Origin: Clostridiales bacterium | GTDB taxonomy: Bacteria > Bacillota > Clostridia > Peptostreptococcales > Anaerovoracaceae | Reading direction: 5' to 3' | DNA length: 64,000 nucleotides | Assembly (NCBI GenBank): GCA_022766365.1 | Contig: JALENW010000012.1 | Location: 1-64,000 of the forward strand | Shown: one piece after another, positions 1 through 6,539 of the stretch | Layout of the letters: every line of letters begins with the position of its first letter | How positions within the stretch are numbered: the first letter of the stretch is position 1 | Notes under the pieces: generated by a model | What the model saw: only the letters and a program-made list of their open reading frames with translations | What the model was told of the DNA's origin: nothing | The model's database searches: none | Position numbers and translations under genes: made by a program

Positions 1-2
1 TA

Positions 3-125
3 AGATATGATACAGATAAGGATATCATAGATTACATAGAGCAAGAGAAAAAGACGCAAGGCGTAACGGAAATTTTCAGAAAAGTTTTTCATGAATTTTT
101 AGAGAAAGAAAAGGGAAAAGGTTGA
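3..125 (+). CDS. C-terminal end of a small mobile-element protein (cut by window edge)
   Basis: The frame is open from the window edge and closes with TGA, giving the last 40 residues of a charged protein. It contains TDKDI, then about eight residues later a QG pair followed by an IFRK helix and a Lys/Glu-rich tail. The same order (TDKDI, QG, LIRN, basic end) occurs in the complete protein at 413-625, so the two look related. The AT-rich composition and the nearby tRNA suggest an integrated element. The start is not visible and the function is unknown; a small DNA-binding protein is only an inference. Confidence 0.5.
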   Translation, partial: RYDTDKDIIDYIEQEKKTQGVTEIFRKVFHEFLEKEKGKG

Positions 126-199
126 AAGCATTGAAATTTCAACGGTTTTGAGGATGAATAAAATATTTAAAAAACTATAAAAAATTTATAAAAAAGGGG

Positions 200-228
200 T
201 TGACATAGGTAGACACCTATGCTATGAT
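200..228 (+). promoter_or_regulatory. Sigma-A promoter with internal operator
   Basis: TTGACA at 200-205 and TATGAT at 223-228 are separated by exactly 17 bp. It drives rightward transcription towards the small gene at 413. The spacer is occupied by a perfect inverted repeat (see 204-221), so a bound repressor would block RNA polymerase directly. Confidence 0.75.
204..221. promoter_or_regulatory. Operator-like inverted repeat inside the promoter spacer
   Basis: CATAGGT at 204-210 and ACCTATG at 215-221 are perfect reverse complements around AGAC. Position between the -35 and -10 boxes is typical of a repressor operator. The cognate regulator is not identified; the small proteins at 3-125 or 413-625 or a gene left of the window are candidates. 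Confidence 0.6.
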
Positions 229-343
229 TAAACCATAGAAAGAAGAAATAAAAAATCTGCTAGAGTTACTTGAAAAAGCGTTAAATAGTGAGATAGTAGA
301 CAAACTTGTAATCACTATCAAACCTAAAAAGTAAAATAACAGG

Positions 344-370
344 TAGGGTGATGGATTTACCATCACCCTA
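344..370 (+). other. Perfect 11-bp stem hairpin upstream of the small gene
   Basis: TAGGGTGATGG (344-354) and CCATCACCCTA (360-370) pair perfectly around the loop ATTTA. No T-run follows (the next bases are ATATTAAAC), so it is not a standard terminator. It sits in the leader of the gene at 413 and could act as an attenuator, an RNA-stability element or a protein-binding site. Confidence 0.55.
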
Positions 371-412
371 ATATTAAACTAAATTCGCATTGTAGTCAAG
401 GAGGAGTAAATT

Positions 413-625
413 ATGGAAGCAAAAGTTGAAGTTAAATATAAAGATGGTAGTAAAGAAGTTAAATATTTCAGTCAAAAAAAATACGACAAGAAAAATACAA
501 CACAGTTTAGAATGAAATTGAATAATAATACTGATAAAGATATTCTAAAGTGGCTTGCTGATCAATCTAATAAGCAAGGAGCGGTTAAGCGTTTAATAAG
601 GAATGAAATTGAGAAAAATAAATAA
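413..625 (+). CDS. Small mobile-element protein with a TDKDI...NKQG...LIR motif
   Basis: A 70-residue, strongly basic protein preceded by AAGGAGG about 7 bp before ATG. The C-terminal half (TDKDILKWL, then NKQGAVKRLIRNEIE) matches a pattern I know from short proteins on integrated elements and plasmids of Firmicutes; a ribbon-helix-helix-like fold is plausible but not proven. It lies between an operator-bearing promoter and the 3' end of tRNA-Lys, where integrative elements often keep small regulatory genes. No integrase gene lies in the visible part, so the element either continues left of the window or is a remnant. Precise function unknown. Confidence 0.65.
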   Translation: MEAKVEVKYKDGSKEVKYFSQKKYDKKNTTQFRMKLNNNTDKDILKWLADQSNKQGAVKRLIRNEIEKNK

Positions 626-637
626 CTCATGGTACAT

Positions 638-670
638 TTGTACCACATTTGTACCACACCTTGTACCACA
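638..670. repeat. Three direct repeats TTGTACCACA (possible integrase arm sites)
   Basis: TTGTACCACA occurs at 638-647, 649-658 and 661-670, i.e. every 11-12 bp or about one helical turn, with a further partial copy (TGGTAC) at 630. Short regularly spaced repeats about 120 bp from a tRNA 3' end resemble the arm-type sites bound by tyrosine integrases. The assignment to an integrase is inference. Confidence 0.5.
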
Positions 671-685
671 CTTCGGGGGGATTTT

Positions 686-704
686 GGGAACTTTCGGGAA
701 CTTT
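686..704. repeat. Tandem GGGAACTTT pair
   Basis: GGGAACTTT is present at 686-694 and 696-704 with a 10-bp period, immediately after the TTGTACCACA cluster and before the tRNA terminator. It may be a second class of protein-binding site at the element end. Confidence 0.4.
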
Positions 705-736
705 TAAGGCATAAAGTTTGGAAGAAAAAGAGAAAT

Positions 737-779
737 AAAAAAACCCTTGAGACGTTGGAAAATCCAATGTTTTCAAGGG
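737..779 (-). terminator. Rho-independent terminator of tRNA-Lys
   Basis: On the minus strand CCCTTGA...TCAAGGG (773-779 with 744-750) closes an imperfect but long stem-loop whose arms also pair through TTGGA/TCCAA, followed by seven Ts (737-743). It lies directly downstream of the tRNA 3' end. Confidence 0.8.
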
Positions 780-789
780 CTTTCTTTGA

Positions 790-865
790 TGGTACACCCA
801 CAGGGGTTCGAACCCTGGACACCCTGATTAAGAGTCAGGTGCTCTGCCAACTGAGCTATGGGTGT
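790..865 (-). tRNA. tRNA-Lys (anticodon CTT)
   Basis: A complete 76-nt cloverleaf reads on the minus strand: acceptor ACACCCA/TGGGTGT with discriminator A, D-stem GCTC/GAGC, anticodon stem CCTGA/TCAGG with the seven-base loop CTCTTAA (anticodon CTT, reading AAG), T-arm CAGGG-TTCGAAC-CCCTG, and an encoded CCA. It has its own promoter (901-929) and terminator. Its 3' end faces the AT-rich element at 1-700, so it is the probable integration target of that element. Confidence 0.97.
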
Positions 866-900
866 ATATCCGGCTCTCCGGAGCCAACATCGCAAGAAAT

Positions 901-929
901 AGTTTAACACCGACAAACCATCTTGTCAA
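901..929 (-). promoter_or_regulatory. Promoter of tRNA-Lys
   Basis: On the minus strand TTGACA (924-929) and TAAACT (901-906) are spaced by 17 bp. The expected start point lies about 30 bp upstream of the mature tRNA 5' end. Confidence 0.8.
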
Positions 930-978
930 TAAAAATTCTGCAAAAATATCCGTAAAATTCGGAAAATTTTTAAGAATA

Positions 979-1006
979 TTGAAATCCGAGACAGATGTGC
1001 TAAAAT
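979..1006 (+). promoter_or_regulatory. Promoter of the FAD oxidoreductase operon
   Basis: TTGAAA (979-984) and TAAAAT (1001-1006) are separated by 16 bp, about 65 bp upstream of the ATG at 1071. No carbon-regulation operator was recognised nearby. Confidence 0.55.
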
Positions 1007-1070
1007 AATCTTAATATCACAATCAAACAGATAATGAACAAGAGAAAAAGCAGATAGGATAAGTTGGAAG

Positions 1071-2702
1071 ATGGATTATGACATTGCAATTATAGGTGCC
1101 GGTGTAACAGGCTCTGCCATAGCAAGGGAACTTTCTAAATATGCACTAAAAATATGTGTTATAGAGGCTCATAGCGATGTTTGCGAAGGAACCAGTAAGG
1201 CAAATAGCGGGATAGTTCATGCAGGATTTGACGCATATCCCGGTAGCTTAAAGGCAAAGCTCAATTCAAAAGGAGCAAAGAAAATGGAAGCCATGTCGCA
1301 AGAACTTGATTTTCCTTTCAGACGAAATGGAGCAATGGTAGTGGCTTTTAGTGAAGAAGAAATTTCCAAACTCGAGAAACTGGCGGAACAATCAATTGAA
1401 AACCGGGTGGGAGAACTGAAAATAATTTCGGGAGATGAAGCAAGGGAACTGGAACCCGCTCTTTCTGAAGATATTGTTGCTGCACTGCTCATTGAACAGT
1501 CGGGGATTGTATGTCCTTTTAATATGACCATAGCTTTCGCAGAAAATGCTGTGACAAACGGAGTGGAATTCAAGCTGAACAGTCGAGTTACCGATGTGAA
1601 AATAGAGGACAGCGGCTACATTCTTACTATTGATTACGATCCACCTGCATATTTCAAGAATAGACAAAAAAAAGGTTTTAGCCATGACAGCTATGACAAT
1701 TCACAAGATACCAGGCAGAAGCTTTCAGCGACTATGGTTATTAATGCGGCAGGGGTCTATGGTGATTTGATTCATAATCAGGTTGTCAGACAGATAGCCG
1801 GAGCTGGTAAAGAAGATATATTAGAAGAAATTACACCGAGAAGAGGAGAGTATTGCCTCTGTGATCACGAATACGGGACTTTCGTACAGCGAACAATATT
1901 CCAGGTTCCAACAGAACTTGGGAAGGGTGTGCTTGTAACACCGACAGTACACTGGAATCTGATGATCGGTCCAAACGCTGTCGATATAGATGATAAGGGA
2001 GATAACATCACCACAGCAGAAGGCTTGGAAGAAGTTTTGAAGAAAGGAGCGAAAAGTCTCAAGGAAATGCCTGCCAAGAACAAAATAATAACGTCTTTTG
2101 CAGGTATACGTGCCCACAGACCGGCGGACGATTTTCTAATAGAAGAAATCAATGGTGCACCGGGATTTATAGATGTAATTGGAATAGAATCTCCCGGACT
2201 GTCCTGTGCTCCTGCTATGGGCGAGTATGTAGCAGAAATAGTAGCAAGAAGTGCGTCAGAACATAATCTCTTCAGAATGGACAGGAAGCCTGAATGGAAT
2301 GGAAAGCGAAAAGGATTCACTGCTCTCTGGGATGCAGCACCTGAAGAACGAGATAAGATGGTCAGAGAAAATCCATCTTACGGACAGATGATTTGCAGAT
2401 GTGAAAAAGTTTCGAAAGGCGAAATTGAAGAAGCTATAAACAGACCCCTTGGTGCCACCACTCTGGACGGATTAAAACGAAGAGTCAGGACGGGTGCAGG
2501 AAGATGTCAAGAAGGATTTTGTACACCGAAGCTTCTTGAAATCCTGGCAGAAAACCTCGACTGTACCGTTGAAGATATAACCAAGAGCGGAGGAAAATCT
2601 TTTGTTCTCAGTGAAACTTTTCCGGGGAATACCGAGGAAACTATGACGTTGGGAAACTTAAGTAGGGGAACTGAAGAGGTAAGGGGAAATGAAGAAATAT
2701 AG
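1071..2702 (+). CDS. FAD-dependent glycerol-3-phosphate dehydrogenase-like oxidoreductase (GlpA type)
   Basis: A 543-residue flavoprotein that probably oxidises glycerol 3-phosphate (or a related hydroxy-acid) to the keto form in the cytoplasm and passes electrons to its operon partners. The N-terminus has the dinucleotide-binding GAGVTGSAIAREL and the DAO-family core. The C-terminus (about residues 440-485) carries a BFD-like [2Fe-2S] module with the cysteine pairs CRC and CQEGFC. ATG follows a weak TTGGAAG. The gene overlaps the next one by 14 bp; the trio GlpA-like, GlpB-like, DUF1667 is a standard clostridial arrangement for anaerobic glycerol-3-phosphate oxidation. Substrate is inferred from the family. 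Confidence 0.85.
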   Translation: MDYDIAIIGAGVTGSAIARELSKYALKICVIEAHSDVCEGTSKANSGIVHAGFDAYPGSLKAKLNSKGAKKMEAMSQELDFPFRRNGAMVVAFSEEEISKLEKLAEQSIENRVGELKIISGDEARELEPALSEDIVAALLIEQSGIVCPFNMTIAFAENAVTNGVEFKLNSRVTDVKIEDSGYILTIDYDPPAYFKNRQKKGFSHDSYDNSQDTRQKLSATMVINAAGVYGDLIHNQVVRQIAGAGKEDILEEITPRRGEYCLCDHEYGTFVQRTIFQVPTELGKGVLVTPTVHWNLMIGPNAVDIDDKGDNITTAEGLEEVLKKGAKSLKEMPAKNKIITSFAGIRAHRPADDFLIEEINGAPGFIDVIGIESPGLSCAPAMGEYVAEIVARSASEHNLFRMDRKPEWNGKRKGFTALWDAAPEERDKMVRENPSYGQMICRCEKVSKGEIEEAINRPLGATTLDGLKRRVRTGAGRCQEGFCTPKLLEILAENLDCTVEDITKSGGKSFVLSETFPGNTEETMTLGNLSRGTEEVRGNEEI

Positions 2703-3705
2703 AGTGGATATTGCAGTAATCGGTGGAGGACCGGCAGGTCTTGCAGCAGCAGTGTCAGCCCACGAACAGGGAATCCGCCCGTCGAAAATTCTCATAGTAG
2801 AGAGAGATAATGTGCTGGGAGGTATTTTGAACCAGTGTATCCACAACGGATTTGGGCTTCATATCTTCAAAGAAGAACTCACAGGACCTGAATATGCCCA
2901 CAGGTATATAGATATGGTCGAGGCATCAGATATAAACCTCCTTCTGGACACAATGGTTTTGAATATTGATGCAGGATCAGGAGTGCATGGTACCCCATAT
3001 AAAATTTATGCAACCTCTATGAAAGATGGAGTTATAGAAATCTCGGCCAAAGCAGTCATACTTGCCATGGGATGCAGGGAGAGATCCAGGGGGGCTTTAA
3101 ATATTCCGGGAACACGTCCTGCGGGAATATATACAGCAGGCACTGCACAGAGACTTGTGAACATCGAAGGAAAAATGCCGGGAAAAGATATTGTCATTTT
3201 GGGTTCAGGTGATATCGGTCTCATAATGGCCCGACGGCTTACATTTGAAGGTGCGAAGGTCCACTGCGTTGCAGAAATTCAGCCGAAATCAGGTGGACTT
3301 CAAAGAAACATCGTCCAATGTCTTGAGGATTTTAATATACCGTTGCTTCTTTCACATACGGTTACAGAAATACATGGCAAAGACAGAGTTGAAGGTGTTA
3401 CAATAACTCAGGTAGATGAGAACCTGAACCCCATTGACGGAACAGCCGAATATCGGTATTGCGATACGCTTTTGCTGTCGGTGGGACTTATACCTGAAAA
3501 CGAAGTTTCGAAGACGGCAGAGGTGAAAATTCTGGATTCTACAGGAGGCCCCGAGGTGGACGAAAAATCGGAAACCAGTAGGAGAGGAATATTCGCATGT
3601 GGAAATGTGGTTCATGTTCACGACCTTGTTGACCATGTGACTGAGCAGGCCTATGCAGCAGGAAGAAGTGCAGCTGAATATGTTAAGAACTATAGGGATT
3701 TCTAG
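2689..3705 (+). CDS. FAD/NAD(P)-binding oxidoreductase, second subunit of the operon
   Basis: A 338-residue pyridine nucleotide-disulfide-type flavoprotein. The FAD motif GGGPAGLAAA is near residue 12, a second Rossmann motif GSGDIGLIMARR lies around residue 170 for NAD(P), and a GIFACGNV motif near the end closes the FAD site. It has no redox-active CxxC of thioredoxin reductases, which suits electron transfer between the first subunit and NAD(P) or another acceptor. Start ATG is preceded by AAGGGG and lies inside the upstream gene, so translation is coupled. It probably works as a complex with the flanking genes. Confidence 0.85.
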   Translation: MKKYRVDIAVIGGGPAGLAAAVSAHEQGIRPSKILIVERDNVLGGILNQCIHNGFGLHIFKEELTGPEYAHRYIDMVEASDINLLLDTMVLNIDAGSGVHGTPYKIYATSMKDGVIEISAKAVILAMGCRERSRGALNIPGTRPAGIYTAGTAQRLVNIEGKMPGKDIVILGSGDIGLIMARRLTFEGAKVHCVAEIQPKSGGLQRNIVQCLEDFNIPLLLSHTVTEIHGKDRVEGVTITQVDENLNPIDGTAEYRYCDTLLLSVGLIPENEVSKTAEVKILDSTGGPEVDEKSETSRRGIFACGNVVHVHDLVDHVTEQAYAAGRSAAEYVKNYRDF

Positions 3706-3746
3706 AGTAATTTGATGAAAGCAGGGTTTAATTGAATCGAGAAGTG

Positions 3747-4115
3747 ATGAGAGAATTAATCTGTATAAACTGTCCAATAGGTTGTGATTTAAAGGTTTAT
3801 GGAGATAATAGAGATAATATCAGAGTAGAAGGAAACAAATGTCCCAGAGGAGAGATTTACGGAAAAGATGAGGTGCTGAACCCCAGACGTATGGTAACGT
3901 CATCAGTTCCCATCAGAAAAGACGAAAAAACAGGAATATATGAGATGGTGTCTGTAAAAACGGAGAGTGCAGTTCCAAAGGAGCTCATCTTTCAGGTGCT
4001 TTCCGAAATAAAGAGGATTAAACTGACAGCTCCGGTGGAAGTGGGAGATGTTATACTGAGGAATGTATCAGGTACCGGAATCGATATAGTTGCAACAGCA
4101 AAAAAGGAACATTGA
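3747..4115 (+). CDS. DUF1667 family cysteine-rich protein
   Basis: About 122 residues starting MRELICINC. Cysteines in CINCPIGC and a further CPRG motif about 25 residues on suggest an iron-sulfur or metal site. DUF1667 proteins accompany GlpA/GlpB-like flavoproteins, and this is the third gene of that operon, so it is probably the electron-transfer or assembly subunit. I chose the ATG at 3747 because family members begin just before the first CxxC; GTG at 3744 and TTG at 3732 are possible alternatives since no clear ribosome binding site decides. The stop codon lies within the terminator hairpin shared with the convergent gene. Confidence 0.8.
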   Translation: MRELICINCPIGCDLKVYGDNRDNIRVEGNKCPRGEIYGKDEVLNPRRMVTSSVPIRKDEKTGIYEMVSVKTESAVPKELIFQVLSEIKRIKLTAPVEVGDVILRNVSGTGIDIVATAKKEH

Positions 4116-4145
4116 CGGATTATTTCACCGTCTCTGTTCCTTTTT
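4101..4145. terminator. Bidirectional terminator overlapping two gene ends
   Basis: AAAAAGGAACA (4101-4111) pairs with TGTTCCTTTTT (4135-4145), with an inner GACGG/CCGTC stem. It gives a T-run in both directions and serves the convergent genes ending at 4115 and 4120. Both stop codons lie inside the hairpin. Confidence 0.85.
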
Positions 4146-4842
4146 CCGGCATAACTTCAACTGATATAGCTTCAATATAGGTGAATGCCCCGGCCGTAGG
4201 GTCATTGCCTTGACGGACGTAGCCCTTTACTTTAATCCACGTATCACCGATGACAAACCTGTCATATTTAGGATCAGGATTTTTCTTTTCGGGCACGAAG
4301 ACACCATCCGGCGGAGTGGTATTTGCGCCTTCCGGAGGGGCATTGATTACAGATTTTTCATCACCGTGATATTCTATACCAACATAACCTGCCGTACAGT
4401 AGGGACACACAGGTCCCTTTCTTCCTACATAAGTTCTTAAACCGTCCCAAATATAAAATCCTTCTATCTCCACTGTCTTGCCCACATAATCCTTTGGATT
4501 TATAAAGCAATCGTTAATCAACGATACGTAATTCTTATCCTTAAAAACGAGATCAACTCCCTTTTTAGGGAAGGTTTTTCTGTGTTTGGCGACATCATGT
4601 GGATACTCTTCCTTAGCCATATCTTGATCACCATTTACCTGGGACCCGTTTGAAGGAGAACCGTCCTTGGAAGCAGCAGATTGATTAGTTGAATCAGATG
4701 ATTTATTTGATGTATCCTCAGAGGAATTGGTAGATGAGTTTGGTATTTTGCCATCAGATGAACTCTTGGCTCCACATGACGCCAGGGTTAAGGCAAGACA
4801 CAGCGTCAGAATAACAGGAGTAAATTTTTTGCTGAATTTCAC
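4120..4842 (-). CDS. Lipoprotein of the zinc-uptake operon, CPYC motif
   Basis: About 240 residues. A Lys-rich start, a hydrophobic stretch and the lipobox LASC mark a lipoprotein; a Ser/Asn-rich linker of about 60 residues follows. The globular part has VGKTVEIEGFY, a CPYC pair and WIKVKGYV, suggesting a small beta-barrel (OB-like) domain; the cysteines could bind metal. GTG is chosen as start because GGGAGGT lies 7 bp upstream and it overlaps the znuB stop (CTAGTG); an ATG further upstream lies inside znuB. As last gene of zur-znuABC it is a candidate accessory zinc-binding or metal-handling protein. No family name is certain. Confidence 0.75.
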   Translation of the reverse strand: MKFSKKFTPVILTLCLALTLASCGAKSSSDGKIPNSSTNSSEDTSNKSSDSTNQSAASKDGSPSNGSQVNGDQDMAKEEYPHDVAKHRKTFPKKGVDLVFKDKNYVSLINDCFINPKDYVGKTVEIEGFYIWDGLRTYVGRKGPVCPYCTAGYVGIEYHGDEKSVINAPPEGANTTPPDGVFVPEKKNPDPKYDRFVIGDTWIKVKGYVRQGNDPTAGAFTYIEAISVEVMPEKGTETVK

Positions 4843-5657
4843 TAGTGTGACCTCCCGGAACGTACCAGGGAGCAAACGCCGAAAACTAAAAGATTGGTAA
4901 TGACTATGCTCGCCCCGGTTGGCGTTGAAAATGTGTATGAAATATATATTCCGACAACAAAACAGAGTACGGATATTACGGCAGATGTTATGACTACCGT
5001 CAGGAATCTGTGGCAGACTCTCATGGCTGATATTGCAGGCATCACGACAAGGCTCGAAATCAGCAGGGCTCCCATCATTCTCATGCCGAGGACCACTGTG
5101 ACGGAGGTCAGGGCAGCCAGGAGCATGTTATACCAGTTTGTGTGAATTCCTGTAGCTCTTGAAAAGTCCTCATCAAAAGTGATTGCAAATATTTTGTTGT
5201 AAAAAAACACGAACAGGATCACGACGATGGTTGACAGCACGACGGAGAGTATTACGTCGGAGGTGCTCATTGCCAGTATGCTCCCGAACATGTAGTTGCA
5301 TACATCTGTATTCATGCCCTGTGTTAGGGAAATGACCATGACACCGATTGCAAGGCTTCCGCTCATCAGGAGTGCCGTAGCGGCATCTCCTTTGATTTTT
5401 GAGTTCTCGGTGACCCTCAGAACAAAAAAGGCTGCAACAAGACAGACAGGAATACTGACCATGAGGGGTGCTGCGTTAAAGGCATAAGCTACTGCAAGTG
5501 ACGCAAAACCTACGTGAGCAAGACCATCTCCAATCATGGAGAATCTCTTTAATACGAGACTGACTCCCAGGAGTGCTGCACACAAGGATACCAGGATTCC
5601 CACGATGAGCGCTCTTTGAAGGAATGGAAACTGAAGCATTTGAACAAATTCTGTCAT
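4842..5657 (-). CDS. znuB: Zinc ABC transporter permease (ABC-3 family)
   Basis: A 271-residue polytopic membrane protein with about eight hydrophobic segments, the usual size and layout of ZnuB/AdcB/TroC permeases. The sequence RFSMIGDGLAHVGFASLA is the family's conserved second-helix region. Start ATG overlaps the end of znuC by 4 bp. It forms the membrane channel for zinc delivered by the binding lipoprotein and powered by ZnuC. Manganese as substrate cannot be excluded by sequence, but the Zur-like regulator and His-rich binding protein favour zinc. Confidence 0.9.
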   Translation of the reverse strand: MTEFVQMLQFPFLQRALIVGILVSLCAALLGVSLVLKRFSMIGDGLAHVGFASLAVAYAFNAAPLMVSIPVCLVAAFFVLRVTENSKIKGDAATALLMSGSLAIGVMVISLTQGMNTDVCNYMFGSILAMSTSDVILSVVLSTIVVILFVFFYNKIFAITFDEDFSRATGIHTNWYNMLLAALTSVTVVLGMRMMGALLISSLVVMPAISAMRVCHRFLTVVITSAVISVLCFVVGIYISYTFSTPTGASIVITNLLVFGVCSLVRSGRSH

Positions 5658-6451
5658 CTCTCTTCCCTCCCTGCTTTCATTGAACTCTCCTCAGCTACGT
5701 GAGGGTGATGTCCGCCATGACTTCTGTGATCTTCCGAAATATCTTCGCAAACCGGGCATCCGGTAAACTTTTTCCCTAAATCTGTCGCCATATACTCGTC
5801 CGTGGTGCCAAAGAACAGCTGTCTGTTGTCAAGGTGAAGTATACGGCTTCCATAGGTGATGGCTCCATGTATATCATGCGAAATCATTATTATAGTTATG
5901 CCCATTTCACTGTTGAGTCTATAAATCAGCTGATACATATCCTGGGTCATTAGGGGGTCAAGACCTGTAACCGGTTCATCAAGAAGTATGACCTTATCTG
6001 TAGCACAGAGGGCACGGGCCAGGAGGACACGCTGCTGCTGTCCTCCTGACAGGTTGCCGTAACAAGCCTTGGCAAGATGGGAAATCCCCAGGGCCTCCAT
6101 GTTGCTGTGGGCAACCTCTTTATCCACCTTGGAATAGAAGGGATAAAGCCCGTGCCGATTCAGTCTCCCTGAGAGTACAATTTCGTAAACGCTTCCGGGA
6201 AAATCTCTTTGAGCCGGAGTCTGCTGCGGCAAATAGCCGACTTCATTCGGCTTGAGACCATCTCCAAGGATGATCTCACCGGAATAGGGAGCCTTTAAAC
6301 GCAAAAGACCCTTTGCAAGTGTGCTTTTTCCGGCTCCGTTTTCACCGACGATGCAGAGGTAATCTCCTTTATGAAGTTCAAAATTCAGGTTTTCAACCAC
6401 ATACTTGCCATCATAGGCAAAAGACAAGTTGCGGCATGTCATCAAAGCCAT
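5654..6451 (-). CDS. znuC: Zinc ABC transporter ATP-binding protein with His-rich tail
   Basis: A 265-residue ABC ATPase: Walker A GENGAGKST near residue 40, signature LSGGQQQR near 140, Walker B VILLDEP, then an H-loop ISHD. The C-terminus is unusual, with GCPVCEDISEDHRSHGGHHP, a Cys/His-rich tail that could sense or bind zinc. ATG is preceded by an AGGAGGGAA-type site. It is separated from znuA by 88 bp containing a stable hairpin and overlaps znuB, so znuC and znuB are co-translated. Confidence 0.92.
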   Translation of the reverse strand: MALMTCRNLSFAYDGKYVVENLNFELHKGDYLCIVGENGAGKSTLAKGLLRLKAPYSGEIILGDGLKPNEVGYLPQQTPAQRDFPGSVYEIVLSGRLNRHGLYPFYSKVDKEVAHSNMEALGISHLAKACYGNLSGGQQQRVLLARALCATDKVILLDEPVTGLDPLMTQDMYQLIYRLNSEMGITIIMISHDIHGAITYGSRILHLDNRQLFFGTTDEYMATDLGKKFTGCPVCEDISEDHRSHGGHHPHVAEESSMKAGREER

Positions 6452-6484
6452 ATTCCCTCCTGTTTAAATTTCGATTACAAAAGA

Positions 6485-6520
6485 CGATTATTCCGGTTGA
6501 ATTCAATACCGGAATAATCG
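6485..6520 (-). promoter_or_regulatory. 12-bp perfect stem-loop between znuA and znuC
   Basis: CGATTATTCCGG (6485-6496) pairs with CCGGAATAATCG (6509-6520); the 12-base loop itself contains the palindrome TTGAATTCAA. Read on the minus strand, only TCTTTTG follows, so it would be a partial terminator or 3'-end protector, as often seen after the binding-protein gene of ABC operons. Confidence 0.65.
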
Positions 6521-6539
6521 ATAAATTGCAATTTATAGT

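Noticed and set aside
239..334. Open frame of 31 codons directly after the operator promoter, ending in TAA
   Set aside because: It has no ATG, GTG or TTG start and begins right at the predicted transcription start; it may be chance or part of a leader.
562..907. Two overlapping frames across the element end and tRNA-Lys
   Set aside because: They run through a tRNA, its terminator and repeats, and have no protein-like pattern or ribosome binding site.
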